Shown: one piece after another, positions 27,319-36,739 of the stretch
How positions within the stretch are numbered: the first letter of the stretch is position 1
Layout: every line of letters begins with the position of its first letter
Position numbers and translations under genes: made by a program
From: JBGTIS01 sp041745535
GTDB taxonomy: Bacteria > Bacteroidota > Bacteroidia > Cytophagales > Cyclobacteriaceae
Direction of reading: 5' to 3'
NCBI GenBank assembly: GCA_041745535.1
Contig: JBGTIS010000030.1
Span: 10,402 to 74,401, forward strand
DNA: 64,000 bases
The notes under the pieces: generated by a model
The model's database searches: none
The model's input: only the letters and a program-made list of their open reading frames with translations
Told to the model about the DNA's origin: nothing

Positions 27319-28398
27319 ATGAAAATATACTGGTTTGCCTTCTTAGCTTTTATTGTCCTTGAATTAATTTTTTCGGGTTGCGAAGATATCTTTATTGATG
27401 GCAAATTTGATAATGATGCCGTAAAAAACTTTGATGAACTCTGGAAAACTGTGGATGAGAATTATTCATTTTTTTCTCTGAAGAATATTGACTGGGATTC
27501 AGCCTATGCTATTAACCGGCCAAAAGTATTTGATGGCATGCCCACTGATTCCCTTTTTACTGTAATGGCTGGATTGATGAATACCCTTCGCGATGGTCAT
27601 GTGAACCTGTTTGCTGGTTTTGATGTTTCCCGCAACTGGCAATGGTATTTAGATTACCCTCAAAATTTTGATTTTACCCTGATTGAAAGAAATTATTTAA
27701 AAGATAATTATCAAATTACCGGGCCGCTCTATCATACCTTGATTGATTCTATCGGATATGTGTATTATGAAAGTTTTGATGATAATGTTAGTGGCTCTGT
27801 TATGGATTACCTGGTGAGCCTGTACAGCAGCCGTGTCCAGAATGATAACGATACCATTATTGTGAAGGGCCTGATAATAGATGTGAGAAATAATGGTGGA
27901 GGAAGTTTAAATAACGCCCGTACCATGGCCAGCAGATTTGCTACAGAAAAAACGCTGGTGCATTACTGGCAGTACAAAAATGGACCCGGGCACAATGACT
28001 TCACTGAAAAAATTCCAAAGTACATTGAACCCGAGGGTGAAAATCAATTTCAGGGTTTAGTAATATTGTTAACCAACCGGTATTGTTACAGTTCAACCAA
28101 TTTTTTTGTCCAGTATATGAAAGCGGTTGTACCAAAAGACCGGCTTTTGATTATTGGTGACCAAACCGGTGGTGGCGGTGGCCTGCCCATCAATCGTGAA
28201 TTACCCAATGGCTGGATTTACCGTTTTTCTTCTACCAAAACCACCACTGTGGGCGGTGAAGACATTGAACTTGGTATTAAACCAGATTTGAAATTAGATT
28301 TGAATGATGATGATAAAGCTGAAAACAAGGATACCCTTATTGAACGTGCGTTGGGAATTATTAAAAATTCGTATGAAAAAGGAAATCATGGTGGTTAA
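27319..28398 (+). CDS. S41 family peptidase lipoprotein
   Basis: A 359-residue envelope protease of the tail-specific/C-terminal processing type. A lipoprotein signal ends at LIFSGC. An N-terminal helical tri-helix segment (FDELWKTVDENYSFF, then LMNTLRDGHVNL) precedes the catalytic core: DVRNNGGGS, then LTNRYCYSSTNFF with the nucleophile Ser, then IGDQTGGGGG. No PDZ domain is evident. Likely periplasmic or surface facing. Cotranscribed with the barrel protein upstream. Confidence 0.87.
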   Translation: MKIYWFAFLAFIVLELIFSGCEDIFIDGKFDNDAVKNFDELWKTVDENYSFFSLKNIDWDSAYAINRPKVFDGMPTDSLFTVMAGLMNTLRDGHVNLFAGFDVSRNWQWYLDYPQNFDFTLIERNYLKDNYQITGPLYHTLIDSIGYVYYESFDDNVSGSVMDYLVSLYSSRVQNDNDTIIVKGLIIDVRNNGGGSLNNARTMASRFATEKTLVHYWQYKNGPGHNDFTEKIPKYIEPEGENQFQGLVILLTNRYCYSSTNFFVQYMKAVVPKDRLLIIGDQTGGGGGLPINRELPNGWIYRFSSTKTTTVGGEDIELGIKPDLKLDLNDDDKAENKDTLIERALGIIKNSYEKGNHGG

Positions 28399-28471
28399 CT
28401 AAAAATCTTAGCGCTACTTGTTTTATTGTTTTCCATCTTCTTTTATATTTAATTTAGGGCTGAAAAGCTTC

Positions 28472-28546
28472 GGGACGTTAGCTCAGTTGGTTTAGAGCGC
28501 CGCCTTGACAGGGCGGAGGCCACTGGTTCGAATCCAGTACGTCCCA
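28472..28546 (+). tRNA. tRNA-Val (anticodon GAC)
   Basis: Full cloverleaf in 75 bases. The acceptor arm GGGACGT (28472-28478) pairs with ACGTCCC (28539-28545), with A as discriminator. The D arm is GCTC...GAGC. The anticodon stem CCGCC/GGCGG holds the loop TTGACAG, giving anticodon GAC for valine codons GUC/GUU. The T arm CTGGTTCGAATCCAG is perfect. CCA is not encoded, as usual in Bacteroidota. Confidence 0.95.
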
Positions 28547-28555
28547 CTTTTTGGT

Positions 28556-28578
28556 ATCGCCTTCCTGCGATTTTTTTT
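28556..28578 (+). terminator. Rho-independent terminator after tRNA-Val
   Basis: ATCGC-CTTCCT-GCGAT forms a five-base-pair stem followed by a run of eight T, ten bases after the tRNA. The stem is short but position and T-run fit. Confidence 0.5.
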
Positions 28579-28913
28579 ACTTTGCCTTTCATTGTTCATA
28601 AAATTATTCTGCCTGATTTTTATAAAGTTAGTATAAATTTTATTTTAATTTGTTTAAACAAATTTTGTTTAATATATCTATAAAATTATTTATACTTAAT
28701 TTTACGCTTATTATTTATTCTACACAATATTCTGATAATCATAAAGTTAACCTGCTAAATTGTATCGTGTCAAATAATTTTATTATGTGATTTAAATCAA
28801 TTTCATTAGAAGCATATTAAATTATAAGTTGTAATGATAGTGCCTGGTGTTTGAACAACATTCATTAAATTTTCCTGAACAGATCCACTGTTGTTACACC
28901 AACTGGTCGATAT
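28579..28913. other. Gene-free AT-rich stretch with a repeated MarR-type motif
   Basis: About 335 bases without a plausible gene. At 28650-28673 the element TTGTTTAAACAA plus a GTTTAAT half-site recurs, differing in two of 24 bases from the one in front of the MarR gene at 18.77 kb. The + strand is strongly T-rich (32 T against 10 A in 28561-28620). No other structure was seen. Confidence 0.6.
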
Positions 28914-30758
28914 TTAATTGACTTTAAAATCACCACGCAGTTCACGGAACCTTTTACGGACATCGGCTATATAAATACTTCCTGGGTATTCTTTTAGAAA
29001 TTGCGCGTATATTTCCATAGCCTTATCCTTGTTTCCCACTTGTTCCTCATAAATTTTTCCAGCCATATACAATCCATCATCTGCCAGAATATCCTGATTA
29101 TAAGATGTTTGAATTACTTCCAGATGTTTCAGCGATTCTTCAAATTTTCCCTGTTGCATGTCTATTTTCGCCATTAGCCACTGAATCTCGTCAGTTAGTG
29201 AGTGGCCTGGGTTTGCCTTAAGCATGCTATCTAGCATTTGCATAGCTTCATCCTGTTTGTTTTGAAATAACAGCAGTTCTGTATATGCGTATTCTTTCAT
29301 TGCTCTGTCGGTGGTGTCCAGGATGGTGTTGTTCTGAATCAGAATACTTAATGACATAGCGTCATTGGCTATTTCACGGGTTGTAGCAAGCTTTAATACA
29401 TCCAGATGGTCTTGCGCCAGCTGAAATTCGCCTTTGTAATAGGATAATTTGGCGTTTCTTAGCTTGGCTTCATAGCCAACCGGTTCTTCTTTGTGCGATT
29501 TTTCTACCTGGGAATACAGCAATGTTGATTCCCAAGGCTGATTGGTCAGTATGAATATATCGCCCAAATCCAGTTTACACTTTGCTTTTAATTCGCGATT
29601 CGCTCTTGGATTATCTACCACCCTTTGCAAAATTTCTATGGCTTTTTCTTTTTGATCTAAATAAAACGCATACAGCAACGCCTGACTTCTCATAGCCTCC
29701 ATCGTGGTATTGCTTGGGCCTAGGGGCGAATCTTCACTTTCGTTGATAAATTCCTGGTAATTGGTAATCAGTTCATTTATATCTTCCCGCGCGACCGGAT
29801 AATTATTTTTCACCAACTCTTCTCTTACTTTTATTTTTTGGCGTCGTGCGATTACATAAGTCGGGCTTTTAGGATAACGATCTATTAGGTATTCGTACAT
29901 TTTCAGCGCGGTTCTGTAATCCTGGTTTTCCATGGCAATAGTAGCCACCTCCATTACCTTATCGCCTGCTGTTTTATTTCTTCTGTCAATGGCCTTGGCT
30001 TGAAGAAATGCTCCATTAAAATTTTTCTGCTGTAGGTTGACCCAGATCAGAAGCTCATTGTAAAGCTGATTGTCGGGGTATCGCTGCACGTAATCATATA
30101 ACAGGTCAGATAACCCTAACAAATCCTCTTCTTCCGTTAGAACGCTTTGTAATACGTTTTTCACATAGTTGATATGCGCAGGATCCTGATCAGCGTATTT
30201 CAGGTATTCCTGTATCATGGGGTCCTTTTTGTTCAGATGGCGGTAAACATTGGCCAATTCCAACGCGTATTCATCGTTTTCGCGGCTGGCTTCTCTCCCT
30301 TTCAAATAAGTTCGCACGGCATTTTCTGTTAACTCATTTTTAATAAAATGGCTGGCTACAATCCTTACCTTGTATGGATCATTTTTTACCTCTTCAATTA
30401 CTTCATCGAAATATTTATTTGAATCCTTTTCTTTTCCCTCTCTTAAATAGGTAATTCCGGCATCAAGCTGGTACAGGATGTTATCCGGATATATTTTAAT
30501 AACTTTTTCAATATACTTTTCCGCATCCTTCAGATATGAATTATCTAGAAGCAAGCTCATATAACGGGTATGAATTATCGGAATATTTTTTTTATTATCC
30601 GCTAATTCCTCATACAAAGCCTTAGCCTTTGTTATTTCCCCTTTGTCATCATACTCCTGAGCCAGCTCTATTTTTTCTTTATTCTGCCCAAAAGCCATGG
30701 TGTGGATAATAACTATCAATAATACGCTTGTTATAGTTTGTGTTATACTTTTTTTCAT
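28914..30758 (-). CDS. Exported tetratricopeptide-repeat protein
   Basis: A 614-residue protein with a signal peptide ending at TMAFGQNK and then repeated 34-residue TPR helices over nearly the whole length. Examples are AKALYEELADN, ALKMYEYLIDRYPKSP and EAMQMLDSMLKANPGHS; the last repeat ends with KAMEIYAQFLKEYPGS, a YbgF/BamD-like pattern. Probably a periplasmic scaffold; no enzymatic domain. It is the only gene directly left of the DnaA-box region, and its promoter region overlaps that element's AT-rich flank. Confidence 0.8.
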   Translation of the reverse strand: MKKSITQTITSVLLIVIIHTMAFGQNKEKIELAQEYDDKGEITKAKALYEELADNKKNIPIIHTRYMSLLLDNSYLKDAEKYIEKVIKIYPDNILYQLDAGITYLREGKEKDSNKYFDEVIEEVKNDPYKVRIVASHFIKNELTENAVRTYLKGREASRENDEYALELANVYRHLNKKDPMIQEYLKYADQDPAHINYVKNVLQSVLTEEEDLLGLSDLLYDYVQRYPDNQLYNELLIWVNLQQKNFNGAFLQAKAIDRRNKTAGDKVMEVATIAMENQDYRTALKMYEYLIDRYPKSPTYVIARRQKIKVREELVKNNYPVAREDINELITNYQEFINESEDSPLGPSNTTMEAMRSQALLYAFYLDQKEKAIEILQRVVDNPRANRELKAKCKLDLGDIFILTNQPWESTLLYSQVEKSHKEEPVGYEAKLRNAKLSYYKGEFQLAQDHLDVLKLATTREIANDAMSLSILIQNNTILDTTDRAMKEYAYTELLLFQNKQDEAMQMLDSMLKANPGHSLTDEIQWLMAKIDMQQGKFEESLKHLEVIQTSYNQDILADDGLYMAGKIYEEQVGNKDKAMEIYAQFLKEYPGSIYIADVRKRFRELRGDFKVN

Positions 30759-30780
30759 GGTGTGTAAAGTTATACTTTTA

Positions 30781-31170
30781 GTTATACACTAACCTATTAT
30801 ATTATTTAAATTATTATTTAAAATACTATTGTTATTTATTAGCGTGTGGATAGGTGGATAACTTGTCAAAAAATATCTTGTTATTATCATTTGTGAATAA
30901 CTAACCTAATTATCTACAAGTTATCCACAGGGTTATCCACAATTAAATAGTTGATTTACAATTACTTATCAAAAAATAAGTGGAAAAGTTAGTTTTTTGT
31001 GGATAACTTGTATACCACTTTGCTATTGTTGATAACCATGTGCATAACTCTTAATTATCAACGGCTAATAACATTTATATGATATCGAACCATTGTCGAG
31101 TGGATAACGTTATCTTTTCCACATATAATCAACTATCTTTCCACAAGTTATCCACATTGTTTGTAGATAA
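30781..31170. other. Candidate chromosomal replication origin (oriC) with DnaA boxes
   Basis: Exact DnaA boxes TTATCCACA are at 30921-30929, 30933-30941 and 31148-31156 (+), and TGTGGATAA at 30998-31006 (-). TGTGCATAA at 31039-31047 also fits TTATNCACA. At least eight one-mismatch boxes surround them, for example 30845-30853, 30853-30861, 30892-30900, 30910-30918, 31027-31035, 31099-31107, 31115-31123 and 31162-31170. The left flank (30781-30840) is very AT-rich and could be the unwinding element. mnmG, often found beside bacterial origins, lies 2.8 kb away, with a parS-like site 4.7 kb away. Function is inferred from these features. Confidence 0.8.
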
Positions 31171-31249
31171 CTAATCCTAATATAAAAATTGCCAGGCCTT
31201 CATTACCAAAAAAAACATCTTAAAAATTAGGAAATTTTGATTTACTTCG

Positions 31250-33289
31250 TCAAAAGGAAAAATTCTGATCATCAACTTCCCAATTTGCTCTTAGTTCAAC
31301 CTGCGCTTCATAATAATAAACGGGTTCAGGTTCTTCATATTTTAAAATGTTCCCATAATCCCATTTCCCGTTTTCATTGGCATCTATCAATACCCGGATT
31401 CGATATGTTCCCGGGCTTACATTATTGAAAACATAAGATTGCCGATTGTTTGTTTCAGCTATCACCGAATTTTTTTCGTCGATTAATTGAATTGTAAAGC
31501 TTTTGTAATTTGTTTCAACGCTACCTTTTATTACTCCCAGGCTTTTTGGATCCAGGTATGGAAACTCCTGTTTTATTCTGCCACTGCTATCAAGTTCCAC
31601 ACTAATGAACGCGCCTTTTCCCGCGTATAACTGAAACCCCTTATTGAGGGTAATTTCTTTGTTTTTCAATGCAATTTTAATACCGACTGTGAGTGTATCA
31701 GCAATGGCATTCAAAATGTTTGTTCTTTGGTTTTGATCAGGCTCATTTCTTAATGTATCCATTATTTCGGATACCTTCGGATAATTTTGTGAGATTAGGA
31801 AGGTCTCTATAACTCTTTCTCTTTCTTCTGTATTTTCCAGGTTTTGAATACTGTCTAGTAATGTGTTTTGGTAGGCTTTCAAACTTTCTTCTTTTACACT
31901 GTCGATTTGCCGAAGCCTATGTTCCACGTTTTTCTTCAGTGAATCTTTGTTAATAATTTTAGCAAGCCGCAATTGGTCTTTTCGATCATTCCAGATATAA
32001 TCTTTTTCTGGAACAAGGGGAATATTTAATAGGGTATCGTATTTTAACAATAAGCTGTCTGTGTTTAAACCCGCTATTGGTTTATTGAACTCAATAGCTG
32101 CCTGCACATTAAAATTATCATTTGTATTTCCCAATTGAACGGTGTGATTCAAACTTTCAGGTTTTCTGCGGGTCTCCTCAAATTTTATATAAAATGTATC
32201 GGTTGCCTGTTGGTTCAGTGAATCGGTCACGGTAATTAAAGTTTGTATACTATCAATTTTGAAGGTATTGTAGAAGCGAGTGTTTCTATGATCTTCCTGA
32301 AAATTATGATAGATGACTGCTGGCTTATACAACTGAATATCAGTATCAATTGAATCACTCATATTTTTCCCTTGATAAGCGGACGTATCATAGGTTAACT
32401 GATAATCAGTAACATATTTGTTGAAGCGAATTTCGTAATATTTTCCATTGGGTCGTGATCCCAGAATTTCTAATGGTCGCGCATCTACGCCAAAAATTTC
32501 TAAGTCAGCTGTTATCTCATTAATAATAGAATCGCTGCTGGGTGCCTGTTTTCCTAATTTTAATATTTCTGATTTGAAACCATACGGCTCCTTGTCCGAC
32601 TCATCTTTTAAATTTCCATTCGAATCAATGTAGGCGTACAACCTGTAATTTCCTTCCTTTATGTATTTAATTTCGTATTCACCTTCTTCTGTTGTTTTGG
32701 TTAAATACATGGGCCTGCTGTTAAAAATATCTAAAGTATCCGCTGCCGCGTATAAGGCTACTACCGCATCATTAACGGGTTCTCCCGTCATTAGCATCGT
32801 CGCTTTCCCTTTTACTTTGCACGAATCAATTTTATCTCCGGTGCTAAAAGCTGCTACTACCTGGTCGGCACTATTTCCTTCTGTGATATCTTTAATCGAC
32901 TCCCGAAAATTAAATGTGTAAGTTGTGCTGTCGAGTAATGGCTCGTTTATAATTATTCTTATCGACCTTTTATTAACCCTCGATTCATAATCTTCTATGG
33001 GTGGGGTTATTATCAGTTCTTTCTTAATATCCCGGGCTTGTATGAGCTCATCAAATGTAAGGGTGATTTCTTCGCTATTAAAATTTGTGGTTTCCAATGG
33101 CGGGTACATAGATGTTAGTGTAGGTGGAATTGAATCCTTTTCCCCACCTGTTGGAGCCCCCACCCGTGCGCATGAACTGGTACTAATGGCTGCGATTACC
33201 AAAAAATAATAATATAAGTTATAGACTGTTACGTTTTTTAATAACCTATGATATAGTTTCTGCGGCCTGTATGGTGCGTTTATTAACAT
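31250..33289 (-). CDS. Ig-like (Big_5/SbsA-type) domain lipoprotein
   Basis: A 679-residue envelope protein. A signal stretch ends in STSSCARVGAPTGGEKDS; this lipobox plus APTGG/DSIPP opening is typical of a Bacteroidota lipoprotein family. Residues about 50-150 form a bacterial Ig-like domain (EITLTFDELIQ, then STTYTFNF). A carboxypeptidase-regulatory-like segment follows near 155-215 (GEYEIKYIKEGNYRLYAYID). The C-terminus repeats that theme (TYRIRVLIDANENGKWD). Function unknown, probably surface or periplasmic. Its stop codon is about 80 bases from the last DnaA box. Confidence 0.78.
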   Translation of the reverse strand: MLINAPYRPQKLYHRLLKNVTVYNLYYYFLVIAAISTSSCARVGAPTGGEKDSIPPTLTSMYPPLETTNFNSEEITLTFDELIQARDIKKELIITPPIEDYESRVNKRSIRIIINEPLLDSTTYTFNFRESIKDITEGNSADQVVAAFSTGDKIDSCKVKGKATMLMTGEPVNDAVVALYAAADTLDIFNSRPMYLTKTTEEGEYEIKYIKEGNYRLYAYIDSNGNLKDESDKEPYGFKSEILKLGKQAPSSDSIINEITADLEIFGVDARPLEILGSRPNGKYYEIRFNKYVTDYQLTYDTSAYQGKNMSDSIDTDIQLYKPAVIYHNFQEDHRNTRFYNTFKIDSIQTLITVTDSLNQQATDTFYIKFEETRRKPESLNHTVQLGNTNDNFNVQAAIEFNKPIAGLNTDSLLLKYDTLLNIPLVPEKDYIWNDRKDQLRLAKIINKDSLKKNVEHRLRQIDSVKEESLKAYQNTLLDSIQNLENTEERERVIETFLISQNYPKVSEIMDTLRNEPDQNQRTNILNAIADTLTVGIKIALKNKEITLNKGFQLYAGKGAFISVELDSSGRIKQEFPYLDPKSLGVIKGSVETNYKSFTIQLIDEKNSVIAETNNRQSYVFNNVSPGTYRIRVLIDANENGKWDYGNILKYEEPEPVYYYEAQVELRANWEVDDQNFSF

Positions 33290-33921
33290 ATTATCGGGTA
33301 ATCAAATAAGAAATACTTTATTTTGTTAGTTTTATATTGAAAATTCTGACCATCATAAACTCCTCATTCTCAACCTGGATGGATCCTGACTTTCATACCC
33401 TTGATCTAAAATTTTTTTCTTGGGCCTTTTAACTAATGCTTGTTGATAATTTTTATTGGTTAAACTGTTGATGTTTGCCATTCGTTTTCAAAATGTTTTC
33501 TCTCCTTCAAAGATAATGTTGAACAATCTTATTTGTTCTACTAAAAAATGAAATAAGGAATTAATAGCATATGGCAATTTGTTTTACCAGTATTGTTGAT
33601 GTTTTTGGTAAACGGGTGGAGTTAGCTGAATGTATTTTTGCTATTATTATCTCGTCCTGTTATTATGGTTTTTTTTTCTAATACTTGATGATGAACTTTT
33701 TGTGTTTATTCATTCTCTTACCTATTCTCATTTATTTTAACGAATATTTCTGTTGTTACCGTTTTATATTATCGCATAAGGGAAAGTCCCAAATGAATTA
33801 AAGGTTGTTCGTAAATAGAATGAAATGGCATCAGATAATATGTGAGAAATACTAGTAAAGGTAGTATACGATACTTTGATCTGTATCTTTCATTAAATTT
33901 TTTTACTTCAATAAGTGAAGA
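33290..33921. other. Long gene-free region upstream of the Ig-like lipoprotein
   Basis: 632 bases with no open frame of protein-like composition on either strand. The + strand is T-rich (35 T against 12 A in 33661-33720). TGTTGATGTTT occurs twice (near 33476 and 33594). A short GGGA-AAG-TCCC hairpin lies near 33781. It should contain the promoter of the lipoprotein gene and the end of the mnmG transcript. No known RNA was recognised. Confidence 0.6.
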
Positions 33922-35787
33922 CTACTTTCCCAGATAGATCATGAGTATTGAAATATCCGCAGGCGACACACCACTAATTCTGCTTGCCTGACCAATTGTT
34001 TGTGGATTTATTTTTTTTAATTTTTCTCTGGCCTCCGCTGACAACGCTTTTATTTTCTGATAATCAAAATTATCTGGTATCCTATAATTCTCTAGGTTTG
34101 TTATTCTTTCAGCGTGATGCCTTTCTTTGTCAATATAGGTTTCATACTTAGTTAGGATTTCAACCTGTTCGCGAACTTCCTGTGAATATCTATCTAGCAG
34201 TTCTCCTACCTTGTTGTCTAACTGACGTACTTCGCTAAAATTGATTTTGGGTCTTTTCAATAATTTGTGAACTGAAATTTTTTCCCGGATGGTAGCAGTA
34301 TCAATTTCATTCAAATGGTCGTTAACATCGGTTTCCGGAGCGATTTTTTGGGTTATAATCTCCCCCATTAATCTTTCTATATCATTTTTTTTATCTAGCA
34401 CTTGTTTCAGTCTTTCATCACCTACTAAACCTAAGCGATGGGCCTTTTCTGTTAACCGTATGTCGGCATTATCCTGGCGTAATAATATCCGGAATTCAGC
34501 CCTGGAAGTAAACATTCTGTATGGTTCCTCAGTGCCTTTGTTTATCAGGTCGTCGATAAGGACGCCGATGTAGGCTTCCGATCGGTTCAAAATCACTTCG
34601 TCTTTTCCATGTACCTTGTTATGCGCGTTTATGCCAGCCATTAATCCCTGGCAGGCTGCTTCTTCGTAACCGGTTGTCCCATTTATTTGTCCGGCAAAAT
34701 ATAAATTCTCAATCAGTTTGGTTTCCAGCGATAACCTAAGTTGTGTTGGTGGAAAATAATCGTACTCAATCGCATAACCTGGCCTGAATAATTTTGCTTT
34801 TTCAAAACCTGGAATATGTCTGATCGCATTATATTGTACATCTTCTGGTAAGGAAGTTGAAAACCCATTCACATATACTTCAATGGTATGCCAGCCCTCT
34901 GGTTCTACAAATATCTGGTGACGATCTTTATCAGAGAATCGTTTAATTTTATCTTCAATAGACGGACAATACCTTGGCCCTGTTCCCTGAATGCGCCCAC
35001 TATACATGGGGGATCTATCGAATCCTAATTCCAGTAATTCATGAACTTCGTTATTGGTATATGTAATAAAGCAACTTCTTTGTGTGGTTAGGGTCCTGGT
35101 ATTTGTAAATGAAAATTTTCCTGGATTTTCATCCCCAAATTGTTCTTCCATTTTTTCATAATCCAAACTTCGGCCATCTACTCTGGGTGGTGTTCCGGTT
35201 TTCATTCTGCCTGATTGAAAACCAAGTCGCATTAGTTTTTCTGTGATTCCTTTTGCTGCTTTTTCCCCGGTTCTTCCACCTCCCATTTTCTTTTCTCCTA
35301 TATGGATTACACCATTCAAAAAAGTGCCATTCGTGAGCACAACAGCTTTTGCTTTTATTTCTAATCCCAGTGATGTAATTACTCCAACCACTTTTTCTTT
35401 TTCTACAAGCAAGTCTGTCACCATCTCTTGCCAGAAATCTACATTCGGGTTTTCTTCTAGTGCCAATCGCCATTCCTGCGCAAACAACATCCGATCGTTT
35501 TGGGTACGCGGACTCCACATAGCTGGTCCTTTAGACTTATTTAACATTCGAAACTGGATCATTGATTTATCCGCGATAATTCCCGAATAGCCTCCAAGCG
35601 CATCAATCTCACGAACAATTTGCCCTTTTGCTACTCCACCCATAGCTGGGTTACAGGACATTTGGGCAATTGTTTGCAAATTCATAGATATTAACAGTAC
35701 CTTTGATCCCATAGTAGCTGCCGCCGCCGCCGCTTCGCAACCAGCATGACCGCCCCCCACTACAATCACATCATAAATTCCAAACAT
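33922..35787 (-). CDS. mnmG: tRNA uridine 5-carboxymethylaminomethyl modification enzyme, FAD subunit
   Basis: A 621-residue protein, also called GidA, that works with MnmE to modify U34 in tRNAs using FAD, NADH and methylene-THF. The start is the ATG at 35787, giving MFGIYDVIVVGGGHAGCEAA; earlier Met codons would add a poorly matching tail. The dinucleotide motif GGGHAGCEAA is at residues 11-20. CNPAMGGVAKGQIVREIDAL with the catalytic Cys follows, then FAGQINGTTGYEEAA, and the helical C-terminal domain ends in RISGVSPADI. Location near an origin is common in bacteria. Confidence 0.97.
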   Translation of the reverse strand: MFGIYDVIVVGGGHAGCEAAAAAATMGSKVLLISMNLQTIAQMSCNPAMGGVAKGQIVREIDALGGYSGIIADKSMIQFRMLNKSKGPAMWSPRTQNDRMLFAQEWRLALEENPNVDFWQEMVTDLLVEKEKVVGVITSLGLEIKAKAVVLTNGTFLNGVIHIGEKKMGGGRTGEKAAKGITEKLMRLGFQSGRMKTGTPPRVDGRSLDYEKMEEQFGDENPGKFSFTNTRTLTTQRSCFITYTNNEVHELLELGFDRSPMYSGRIQGTGPRYCPSIEDKIKRFSDKDRHQIFVEPEGWHTIEVYVNGFSTSLPEDVQYNAIRHIPGFEKAKLFRPGYAIEYDYFPPTQLRLSLETKLIENLYFAGQINGTTGYEEAACQGLMAGINAHNKVHGKDEVILNRSEAYIGVLIDDLINKGTEEPYRMFTSRAEFRILLRQDNADIRLTEKAHRLGLVGDERLKQVLDKKNDIERLMGEIITQKIAPETDVNDHLNEIDTATIREKISVHKLLKRPKINFSEVRQLDNKVGELLDRYSQEVREQVEILTKYETYIDKERHHAERITNLENYRIPDNFDYQKIKALSAEAREKLKKINPQTIGQASRISGVSPADISILMIYLGK

Positions 35788-35839
35788 ATAAAAAGGTTTA
35801 AATAAGTTTAACAAACTTACTGAATATCAATCTCTTCTA

Positions 35840-35859
35840 AACGTTCCACGTGGAACGTT
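35840..35859. promoter_or_regulatory. parS-like centromere site
   Basis: AACGTTCCACGTGGAACGTT is a perfect 20-base palindrome in the 75 bases between mnmG and ybeY. Its core GTTCCACGTGGAAC matches the conserved ParB-binding parS sequence (TGTTYCACGTGRAACA) at every core position; only the outermost base of each arm differs. parS sites cluster close to origins. A ParB protein is not encoded in this window. Confidence 0.75.
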
Positions 35860-35862
35860 GCT

Positions 35863-36348
35863 CTAATAATTTTGTGAAATAGCATTGACATAAAAGGATT
35901 CCATCTCACGCATAACAACCTTATCATGAGGATTTTTATCACCATAACCAATAAGGTGAAGCACGCCATGAATAATAATTCTTAAAAGCTCTGTTTCAAA
36001 GGGCAAATTTAATGAAAGGGAATTGCTTTTAACACGATCTACACTAATAAAAATATCACCTTCAAGGAAGTTCGGGACATCAGATTGATCAAAGGTAATA
36101 ATATCTGTATAAAAATCATGTTCGAGAAAACTCTGATTTATTCGAAGTAAATATTCGTCACTACAAAAAATAAATTTAAGGGAGGAAACCTGAAAACCTT
36201 CGCGAAAAACCGTGTCATGAATCCAGGAACGGATTACTCTTTTCTTAATAGGAAAGGATGGAGTCTGCTCAAAAAAAAATAAATGCTCCCTTTTTTCAAA
36301 ACTGAGAATTTTATAAAATATAGAAAGTAAGTTCAACGCATTTACCAT
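35863..36348 (-). CDS. ybeY: Endoribonuclease/rRNA maturation factor YbeY
   Basis: A zinc-dependent factor for 16S rRNA 3'-end processing and ribosome quality control. The metal site HGVLHLIGYGDKNPHD near the C-terminus follows the Bacteroidota form of HGxLHLxGY, and the substrate strand DIITFDQSD is upstream. The start is uncertain: ATG at 36348 (161 residues) or 36363 (166 residues); either overlaps the end of the preceding ATPase gene by 38-53 bases, which indicates coupled translation. The N-terminal 25 residues look longer than usual for the family. Confidence 0.88.
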   Translation of the reverse strand: MVNALNLLSIFYKILSFEKREHLFFFEQTPSFPIKKRVIRSWIHDTVFREGFQVSSLKFIFCSDEYLLRINQSFLEHDFYTDIITFDQSDVPNFLEGDIFISVDRVKSNSLSLNLPFETELLRIIIHGVLHLIGYGDKNPHDKVVMREMESFYVNAISQNY

Positions 36349-36739
36349 CCTGTTTGAATTCAACTTCGTCGCAAAGATGTTTCATTAGAAAAATTCCTCG
36401 GCCACTAGGTTTATCCACATTTTCAGGAGAAGTAGGATCAGGAAGGTTGCTGGAATTAAAACCTAAACCTTCATCCTGAACGATAAATTTAATGGCGCCA
36501 TCCTGCAAAACAAGAGAAAGGAAAACATTCTTATCTGCCAAACCTTTGTTGCCATGAACGATGGCGTTGTTCACAGATTCAGTAACAGCAATCATTATAT
36601 TTCCGTAAATATCATCATCGAAGTTATATTTTTCCTTGGCATTATCGATGAAACTTTCGATAATACGAATATTTTCAGTAAGCGAAGGAATTTGAATACT
36701 GATTGAATCCATAGAAGTAGTCATTGTGGTTTTATTCAT
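36311..36739 (-). CDS. RsbW-like ATP-binding (anti-sigma factor type) protein
   Basis: A GHKL-fold protein of about 142 residues resembling serine-kinase anti-sigma factors (HATPase_c_2). The N box is in MIAVTESVNNAIVHGN, the G1 box in VQDEGLGFN and the G2 region in KPSGRGIFLMKHLCDEV. Start candidates are 36769, 36739 and 36724; 36739 overlaps the end of the DUF4175 gene by eight bases and is preferred. No STAS antagonist gene lies nearby. The target, perhaps a sigma factor, is unknown. Its 3' end overlaps ybeY. Confidence 0.82.
   Translation of the reverse strand: MNKTTMTTSMDSISIQIPSLTENIRIIESFIDNAKEKYNFDDDIYGNIMIAVTESVNNAIVHGNKGLADKNVFLSLVLQDGAIKFIVQDEGLGFNSSNLPDPTSPENVDKPSGRGIFLMKHLCDEVEFKQDGKCVELTFYIL

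Noticed and set aside
28472..28913. Possible integration site at tRNA-Val
   Set aside because: No direct repeat of the tRNA 3' end, no integrase and no foreign genes nearby.
30781..31170. DnaA boxes considered as plasmid iterons
   Set aside because: Boxes are irregularly spaced and in both directions, no replication initiator gene is adjacent, and the surroundings are chromosomal housekeeping genes.
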